Positions 5,824 to 10,931 of a DNA stretch of 10,931 nt are shown here, piece by piece; position 1 is the first letter of the stretch; each line of letters starts with the position of its first letter. The notes beneath the pieces are model-generated. The model was given only the letters and a program-made list of their open reading frames with translations, did no database searches and was not told where the DNA came from. Made by a program: the position numbers and the translations under genes. The stretch comes from Candidatus Peregrinibacteria bacterium RIFOXYB2_FULL_32_7 (GTDB lineage Bacteria > Patescibacteriota > Gracilibacteria > UBA1369 > GWF2-33-10), in assembly GCA_001787465.1 (NCBI GenBank), contig MFXJ01000025.1, positions 1-10,931 on the forward strand. Direction: 5' to 3'.

Positions 5824-7443
5824 ATGAATTCAAAATATATTTTCGTTACTGGAGGCGTTTGTTCTTCACTTGGAAAAGGCATTACGACCGCATCAATAGG
5901 CGCAATCATGAAAGCCGCCGGATTCAAAGTTTTTACCATGAAACTTGATCCTTATTTAAATGTTGATCCGGGAACGATGAATCCATTTCAACACGGAGAA
6001 GTTTTTGTTACTGATGATGCCGCTGAAACAGATCTTGATCTTGGTCATTACGAACGATTTATTGATGAAAATTTAAGCGCGCTATCAAGCGTGACCACCG
6101 GCAAAATCTATACCGAAGTTTTAGCGAAAGAACGTAAAGGTGATTTCCTTGGCGGTACAATTCAAATCATCCCTCATATCACCAACGCTATTAAAGAAAA
6201 AATTTATTCTGCCGCTAAAAAAAGTGGCGCTGATATCATTTTAGCAGAGATAGGCGGAACTGTCGGCGATATCGAAGGTTTGCCATATTTAGAAACTATT
6301 AGACAAATTAGACATGAAATCGGTAAAGAAAATTCATTATTTGTACATTTAACTTTACTACCATATTTAAAAGCCGCTAAAGAACTCAAAACTAAACCAA
6401 CTCAAGTCTCGGTCAGGGAATTGCGTTCTATTGGTATTCAGCCTGATATTATCATGTTGCGCGCGGATCACGCCATCCAAAAAGAAATTCTTGAAAAAAT
6501 TTCTCTTTTTTGCGATGTCGATCTTCCAGCAGTGATACCAGCCAACACTATGAAATCAATTTATGAAGTGCCATTAAATTTTCAAAAATTCGGACTAGGA
6601 GAATTAATTGGCCAGAAATTGGAAATGGGTGAGATTAAACCCAATTTAGAAGAATGGATTTCTGTAAATGAAAAAATTAATCAAAAACGAGACCTGTTAC
6701 CTATCGCTCTTATAGTCAAATATGGCCGAGTTGAGGATGCTTATATCAGTGTAGTAGAGTCATTAAAAATCGCTTGTTTCCAAAATCAACGAGATTTGGA
6801 TCTTAAATGGATTGATGCTGAAAAATTAGAGCAAAATGATGAAGAGAGCTGGAATCAACTAAAATCCTGCAAAGGCATTTTAGTACCAGGCGGATTTGGA
6901 ACTAGAGGAATAGAAGGGAAAATTATAGCGGCTAAATACGCAAGAGAAAATAAAATTCCATATCTTGGCATATGTTTAGGCTTACAGATGATGACAATTG
7001 AATACGCTAGGCATATTTTGAAAGATCCGCACATCACTTCAGAAGAATTTGACGAAGAAAAAGAATATCAAGAAAAACACATTATTCATTTTTTGCCTGG
7101 ACAAAACATTAACAGAGCAAAAGGGGGGACATTAAGACTTGGCGCCTATAAATGCAAAATTTTGAAAAACACTCTAGCTGATAAAATTTTTCAAAAAGAA
7201 GAAATTTCCGAAAGACATCGACATAGATATGAAATCAACAATGATTTTATAAAAAAGTTAAAAAATACTGATTTTATTGTCTCAGGAATACATGAATATA
7301 AAGACGGACATTTAGTAGAAATAGCGGAATTAAAAAATCATCCATTCATGATCGGAACTCAATCGCATCCTGAATTTTTATCAAGACCAAACAGACCGCA
7401 TCCACTTTTTGATGCCTTCATTAAAATTAGTTCAAAAAATTGA
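5824..7443 (+). CDS. pyrG: CTP synthase (glutamine-hydrolysing)
   Basis: CTP synthase makes CTP from UTP, ATP and glutamine, the last step of de novo pyrimidine nucleotide synthesis, in the cytoplasm. The 539 aa is a normal length (E. coli 545). The N-terminal synthetase domain has the P-loop GGVCSSLGKG (10-19, Lys18), the block DPGTMNPFQHGEVFVTDDAA (48-67) and ETDLDLGHYERF with the metal ligand Asp72, and GGTVGDIEGLPYLE preceded by Glu142. The C-terminal class I glutaminase has the oxyanion block GGFGTRGIEGKI, nucleophile Cys384 in LGICLGLQ, and His515/Glu517 in SHPEF. All catalytic residues are present. Two small departures from the usual consensus are Cys13 in the P-loop (commonly Val) and Ala66 where DGAETD is usual. 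Its stop lies 28 bp from that of convergent valS; only a weak AT-only stem (near 7448-7461) lies between them. Regulation may involve the leader hairpin. Confidence 0.98.
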   Translation: MNSKYIFVTGGVCSSLGKGITTASIGAIMKAAGFKVFTMKLDPYLNVDPGTMNPFQHGEVFVTDDAAETDLDLGHYERFIDENLSALSSVTTGKIYTEVLAKERKGDFLGGTIQIIPHITNAIKEKIYSAAKKSGADIILAEIGGTVGDIEGLPYLETIRQIRHEIGKENSLFVHLTLLPYLKAAKELKTKPTQVSVRELRSIGIQPDIIMLRADHAIQKEILEKISLFCDVDLPAVIPANTMKSIYEVPLNFQKFGLGELIGQKLEMGEIKPNLEEWISVNEKINQKRDLLPIALIVKYGRVEDAYISVVESLKIACFQNQRDLDLKWIDAEKLEQNDEESWNQLKSCKGILVPGGFGTRGIEGKIIAAKYARENKIPYLGICLGLQMMTIEYARHILKDPHITSEEFDEEKEYQEKHIIHFLPGQNINRAKGGTLRLGAYKCKILKNTLADKIFQKEEISERHRHRYEINNDFIKKLKNTDFIVSGIHEYKDGHLVEIAELKNHPFMIGTQSHPEFLSRPNRPHPLFDAFIKISSKN

Positions 7444-7471
7444 AAGCAAAATTTTAATTTTTTCTCAATTC

Positions 7472-10129
7472 TCAGCTCTTATTTATCTGCTCCTCCACCT
7501 TCGCTAATTCTGTCTTCGCTGATTTAAGGAGTTGCCTCTGCTCCTCAACTACATGTTCCGGCGCTTTTGATACGAAATTATTATTATTCAATTTTAGTTG
7601 CAAAGCTGTAATATAATCTGTCAGTCTTTTAGCTTCTTTTTTAAGCCTTTCAAATTCTTTTTTAAAATCAACTAATCCTGATAAAGGCAAATAAATCTCA
7701 ATATCTCCTATAAATTTACTAACTGAATCTTCAATTTTCTGGCCTGACTGAGCAATAATTAACTCTCCTAAATTAGCCAATCTTTTAATAACTTCAGATT
7801 TAGCTAGCAAAGCTGAGGTTAAATCTTTGCCATAAATATAAGCTTGAATCTTTTTAACTGGATCTACTTTTGACTCGGCACGAATAGAACGAATAGATTT
7901 GATAATATCAATAATTGTTTCCATTTGCTTGGTCGCAATTTCAAAAACAAGGTCTTTTTGAATATTCGGCCATTTTTCAGAAATCAGCATTTTTTTATTT
8001 TCTTCATTAAATTGTAACTCTTGAAAAATCGCTTCTGTCACAAAAGGACTGAAGGGATGTGCTAATTTCAAGACAACATCTAAAACATATTTCAAAATTG
8101 CTGGATTATGATGAACTTTACTTATTTCAAGATACCAATCACAAAAAACATTCCAAGTAAAATCATAAATTTTATCTCCAGCGTCAGACAAACGAAAATC
8201 GTTTAGAAAATCTGTTACTTCCTCAATCAAAGTTTGAGTTTTGGTCATAATCCATTTATCAGCAAGACTTAAATCTGAACTATTTTCTTTGGTGTTTTCA
8301 ATCATCATCATTGAAAAACGAGCCGCATTCCATAATTTATTCACAAAATTTCTATATCCAGAAATTTTTTCTTCATAAAGCCGCATATCATTTCCCGGAC
8401 TAGTCCCAATCACCAAACTAAGCCGAACCGGATCAGCTCCGAATTTAGCAATCATATCAAGCGGATCAATACCGTTCCCAAGTGATTTACTCATTTTCCG
8501 ACCTTCTTTATCCCGAACCAGTCCATGTAAATAAACTGTTTCAAAAGGAATTTCACCCAAAGTATAAGTGCTCATAATGATCATTCTCGCCACCCAAAAA
8601 AACAAAATATCATAACCGGTTTCCATCACCTGCGTAGGATGAAAATATTTCAAATCTTCAGTTTCATTAGGCCAACCAAGCGTAGAAAAAGTCCATAAAG
8701 CCGATGAAAACCAAGTATCAAGCGTATCTTCATCCTGCCTCAAATTTACAGAACTGCATTTTTCACAAACAGTAATTTTATCAAGTTCAACCATAATATG
8801 TCCGCAATCCTTGCAATAATAAACCGGAATTCGATGTCCCCACCAAATTTGTCTGGAAATACACCAATCTCTCAAATTATCCATCCAATGAAAATAAGTT
8901 TTATCAAAAGAATTAGGAACAATTTTAATTTGCCCTGAACGCACAACATGATTAGCGATATCTTTAATTGAAAAATTAGTTCCTTCCAAATCCTTTAATA
9001 AATTATTATCTTTCTTTTCCCATTTTTCTCTTGGAAATTTTTTATTAACATCAATAAACCACTGATCAGAAGTAAGTGGTTCGATACTCGTTCCGCAACG
9101 ATAGCAAATAGACAAATTATGAACATAATCTTCATCAATTTTATCAATTAGACCTTGTCCTTGCATTTTTTTAACTAATTTTTCCCTGCATGTTTTTACA
9201 TCCATACCAGCAAATTCACCAGCAACATCTAACATTTTTCCATCCATTCCAATAATTGGAATGATTTCAAATCCATATTTTTGCGCCAATTCAAAATCAA
9301 CAAAAGAATGGGCTGGAGTTATAGTCATTGCACCAGTTCCCATTTCCATATCAGCCACTTCATCTGCTACAAATTTTGCTTTTATTTTACCATCTATCCA
9401 ATCTATCTCCATCTCTTTTCCTACATATTTTTTATATCTTTTATCATCAGGATGAACAATCACCACCTTGTCAGCAAATTTCGTTTCTGGACGCGCAGTC
9501 CCAATAATTACTGGACCATATTTGATATAATAGAATCTAGATTTTGTTTCTTTATACGTAACCTCATCATCCGCCAAAGTTGATTGACAACGAGGACACC
9601 AATTTACAATGCGATGCCCACGATAGATTAAACCATCTTGATACATTCTTTTAAAAACCGTATTAACCGCAAAACTCAACTGATCGCTAAAAGTATAAGC
9701 TTCCCTGCTCCAATCACAACTGGATCCCATTTTTCTAACCTGATTTCTTATCGTATCCTGAGAATTCGCTACATATTCTTTGACTTTTTCCAAAAACTTA
9801 TCACGCCCTAAATCATGGCGCGTTTTGCCTTCTTTTTGCAAAATCCCTTCCACTTTATTCTGAGTAGCAATCGCCGCATGATCAGTTCCTGGAAGCCACA
9901 AAGCGCAAAATCCAGCCATTCTTTTATATCGAATCAAAATATCCTCAATTGCCAACATGGTCGCATGTCCAAGATGCAAAGTCCCAGTAGCGTTTGGAGG
10001 AGGCATAGAAATTGTAAACGGTTTCTTGCTTGGATCAATTTCTGGTTTAAAAAATCCTAATTCCTCCCATTTCTTATAAATCTCATCTTCATATTTCTTA
10101 GCATCATAAGCTTTTGCAAGTTCTGTCAT
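7472..10129 (-). CDS. valS: Valyl-tRNA synthetase
   Basis: This class I synthetase charges tRNA-Val and edits mischarged threonine. At 885 aa it is full length. The HIGH-type signature is HLGH (52-55) after PPPNATGT, and KMSKS is at 545-549 (bases 8483-8497) in GRKMSKSLGNGIDP. The inserted editing domain lies between them (GTARPETKFADKVVIVHP and GTGAMTITPAH). Zinc-type pairs are present: C178/C181 (CPRC), C342/C345 (CYRC), C439/C442 (CKDC) and C455/C458 (CEKC). The layout resembles that remembered for Thermus-type ValRS rather than the E. coli form, which lacks them. WWGHRIPVYY, DTWFSSALWTFSTLGWP and the DALR-like anticodon domain follow. Residues ~815-885 form the Lys/Glu-rich ValRS coiled-coil tail. 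The ATG at 10127-10129 fits the family N-terminus (ELAKAYDAKKYED). There is no Shine-Dalgarno. The stop is TGA. Confidence 0.98.
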   Translation of the reverse strand: MTELAKAYDAKKYEDEIYKKWEELGFFKPEIDPSKKPFTISMPPPNATGTLHLGHATMLAIEDILIRYKRMAGFCALWLPGTDHAAIATQNKVEGILQKEGKTRHDLGRDKFLEKVKEYVANSQDTIRNQVRKMGSSCDWSREAYTFSDQLSFAVNTVFKRMYQDGLIYRGHRIVNWCPRCQSTLADDEVTYKETKSRFYYIKYGPVIIGTARPETKFADKVVIVHPDDKRYKKYVGKEMEIDWIDGKIKAKFVADEVADMEMGTGAMTITPAHSFVDFELAQKYGFEIIPIIGMDGKMLDVAGEFAGMDVKTCREKLVKKMQGQGLIDKIDEDYVHNLSICYRCGTSIEPLTSDQWFIDVNKKFPREKWEKKDNNLLKDLEGTNFSIKDIANHVVRSGQIKIVPNSFDKTYFHWMDNLRDWCISRQIWWGHRIPVYYCKDCGHIMVELDKITVCEKCSSVNLRQDEDTLDTWFSSALWTFSTLGWPNETEDLKYFHPTQVMETGYDILFFWVARMIIMSTYTLGEIPFETVYLHGLVRDKEGRKMSKSLGNGIDPLDMIAKFGADPVRLSLVIGTSPGNDMRLYEEKISGYRNFVNKLWNAARFSMMMIENTKENSSDLSLADKWIMTKTQTLIEEVTDFLNDFRLSDAGDKIYDFTWNVFCDWYLEISKVHHNPAILKYVLDVVLKLAHPFSPFVTEAIFQELQFNEENKKMLISEKWPNIQKDLVFEIATKQMETIIDIIKSIRSIRAESKVDPVKKIQAYIYGKDLTSALLAKSEVIKRLANLGELIIAQSGQKIEDSVSKFIGDIEIYLPLSGLVDFKKEFERLKKEAKRLTDYITALQLKLNNNNFVSKAPEHVVEEQRQLLKSAKTELAKVEEQINKS

Positions 10130-10190
10130 ACAACTATTTAAAATAAAATTTTAAAAAACACACTAGAAACTGCAAAAAGACTATATAAAA

Positions 10191-10196
10191 ATTATA
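10191..10196 (-). promoter_or_regulatory. Possible -10 element for valS
   Basis: A perfect TATAAT on the minus strand at 10191-10196 lies about 62 nt before the valS start. No good -35 or TG extension accompanies it, and it sits within an AT-only palindrome (10186-10202), so it is a weak call. A TATAGT at 10180-10185 is an alternative. Confidence 0.3.
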
Positions 10197-10219
10197 TTTT
10201 TAGCAAGGTCACGAAAAAC

Positions 10220-10248
10220 TTCATTTTCACCAAATAATTTGATATAAT
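10220..10248 (+). promoter_or_regulatory. Upstream extended -10 promoter (long leader or small transcript)
   Basis: TATAAT (10243-10248) preceded by TGA gives TGaTATAAT, in the 12-base context TTTGATATAATA also seen at the Fic stop (3647-3658). A weak -35, TTCATT (10220-10225), is 17 bp upstream. Transcription from here (~10255) would give a leader of about 200 nt for the gene at 10457, or a separate small transcript. Confidence 0.45.
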
Positions 10249-10314
10249 AAACTAAAGTCTGTTTATTAACTACAACTACCAGCTAAATCACGAAACTTTC
10301 TTCAAAGATAAAGC

Positions 10315-10389
10315 ATGTCAATTCTTGACAAAATTACCTTGATTACTAATCGCAAATTCCCTTATTATAAAAAAAATAATAAAAATTAA
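10315..10389 (+). CDS. Possible 24-aa peptide ORF
   Basis: The frame ATG (10315) to TAA (10389) encodes MSILDKITLITNRKFPYYKK plus four more residues. It lies about 60 nt downstream of the extended -10 at 10243-10248. The sequence looks more protein-like at its start than random AT-rich translation, but it is short and has no Shine-Dalgarno. It could be a leader peptide, a gene remnant or chance. Confidence 0.15.
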   Translation: MSILDKITLITNRKFPYYKKNNKN

Positions 10390-10399
10390 AACGAACTAC

Positions 10400-10428
10400 T
10401 TGACAAATTAAAAGATAAAGCTTAAAAT
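10400..10428 (+). promoter_or_regulatory. Strong consensus promoter for the right-hand hypothetical gene
   Basis: A perfect -35 TTGACA (10400-10405), a 17-bp spacer and TAAAAT (10423-10428, five of six matches) form the best -35/-10 pair in the window. The predicted start near 10435 gives a leader of about 22 nt before the ATG at 10457. Confidence 0.65.
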
Positions 10429-10456
10429 ATTTTACTAAATTCAAAATTTCTCTTAA

Positions 10457-10931
10457 ATGGCAAATTTCAATCCAAATAACGTTGAAATAAAGAATCATCA
10501 TGAATCTCAAGAATCAAAAACTGAGTCTCAGAAAGAAAACATTGCCTCAGCTCCTGAAGGAATTGATTCTTTTCGCGAAAATTTAGCGGCAGTAAGCGAA
10601 ATTAATGACGATAATGAATCTGGGAACGAACAAGTAAGTGAAAAAGTAAGAGAAAGACCATCTGAGAACTACACCGCGTCAAAAGGAGGCAAAACTCAAG
10701 CTCAACAAAAAAAGGAAGAAAAAATTGCTAAACTGCATGCCAAACTAAAAGCTAGTAAACCTTCAAAAATCAGAATGAAATATGAAATCAAAAGAGTTTT
10801 GAAAAAAGAAGAAAGAAAATTAGCCAAAGAAGCAAAAAAGTATATGAAAAAACAGGCTTTTGCGGCTTTAAACGAGATCGTAACAAAAATTCGCGCCCTA
10901 CATCAATTATTACAAGAATTAGTTGATGCCA
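10457..10931 (+). CDS. Charged hypothetical protein, 3'-truncated by window edge
   Basis: An ATG at 10457-10459 opens a frame that stays open for 158 codons to the end of the window. Residues 1 to ~85 are polar and low in hydrophobics (MANFNPNNVEIKNHHESQES...), probably disordered. From about residue 90 the sequence becomes a long basic helix (KIRMKYEIKRVLKKEERKLA, then KEAKKYMKKQAFAALNEIVT) and ends KIRALHQLLQELVDA, which looks like the start of a more structured, partly hydrophobic segment. It resembles conserved hypothetical proteins of CPR/Patescibacteria as I remember them, but I cannot name a family. It has a near-consensus promoter 22 nt upstream and no Shine-Dalgarno. No signal peptide is visible. 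The function is unknown; the lysine-rich helix could bind nucleic acid or membrane. Confidence 0.8.
   Translation, partial: MANFNPNNVEIKNHHESQESKTESQKENIASAPEGIDSFRENLAAVSEINDDNESGNEQVSEKVRERPSENYTASKGGKTQAQQKKEEKIAKLHAKLKASKPSKIRMKYEIKRVLKKEERKLAKEAKKYMKKQAFAALNEIVTKIRALHQLLQELVDA

Larger units (their letters stand above)
10130..10456. other. 327-bp promoter-rich intergenic region
   Basis: The spacer between divergent valS and the right-hand hypothetical gene holds the weak valS -10 (minus), two good plus-strand promoters (10220-10248 and 10400-10428), a weaker possible one (TTGATT at 10339-10344 with TATTAT at 10363-10368), a TTGACA without a good partner at 10325-10330, and one 24-codon frame. 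I see no tRNA-like structure, riboswitch or strong terminator. Confidence 0.6.

Noticed and set aside
6204..7037. Minus-strand open frames of about 60 aa opposite pyrG
   Set aside because: Antisense shadows of conserved CTP synthase sequence.
7444..7471. AT-only palindrome (AAAAT/ATTTT) between the convergent pyrG and valS stops as a shared terminator
   Set aside because: A five-pair A-U stem with a short U run is too weak to support termination.
9261..10060. Several plus-strand open frames (64-100 aa) opposite valS
   Set aside because: They lie antisense to strongly conserved ValRS sequence, have Ser/Ile/Phe-rich translations and no promoter; they are reading-frame shadows.
10186..10202. 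Perfect inverted repeat TAAAAAT-TAT-ATTTTTA upstream of valS as an operator
   Set aside because: Pure A/T sequence in an AT-rich spacer; such palindromes arise easily by chance and nothing else points to a regulator.

Overview
The window is AT-rich bacterial DNA that uses the standard code: TGA ends at least four genes and TGG encodes Trp. Its style suggests a small-genome lineage of the Candidate Phyla Radiation (Patescibacteria). The signs are low GC, leaders without Shine-Dalgarno sequences, ordinary housekeeping enzymes of lean length beside unrecognised proteins, and a lysine/glutamate-rich partial protein at the right edge that resembles CPR hypothetical proteins as I remember them. The lineage is inferred. 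The use of TGA as stop argues against the code-25 groups (Gracilibacteria, Absconditabacteria).

Layout, left to right. (1) The 3' part of trpS (+), meeting tail to tail, with a 4-bp overlap, (2) an accessory islet of about 3.5 kb. The islet holds a 497-aa protein with a probable transglutaminase-like Cys-His-Asp core (-), a 46-aa small gene just upstream of it (-), a divergent winged-helix/Fic protein whose catalytic histidine position is Gln (+), and a 234-aa orphan (+). (3) An AI-2E/PerM-family membrane protein (-), divergent from (4) pyrG, CTP synthase (+), which has a hairpin and T-tract directly before its start codon. (5) valS (-), convergent with pyrG. (6) A promoter-rich 327-bp spacer, then the start of a charged hypothetical protein (+) that runs off the window.

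The housekeeping genes serve tRNA charging (Trp, Val) and CTP synthesis; they flank the islet but show no functional link to it. The most interesting part is the islet. Two genes with protein-modification or proteolysis folds (transglutaminase-like and Fic) diverge from a 129-bp control region. That region carries two face-to-face extended -10 promoters and four copies of the hexamer TATCAT/ATGATA, including a compact palindrome and a perfect 8-bp inverted repeat. The Fic protein begins with a DNA-binding domain, so autoregulation of both sides is an attractive but unproven reading.

Two trends run through the window. None of the seven complete starts (eight with the weak 24-aa ORF) has a recognisable Shine-Dalgarno sequence, and most promoters found have an extended -10 (TGnTATAAT-like). 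No tRNA, rRNA, CRISPR array, insertion sequence or attachment site was seen.
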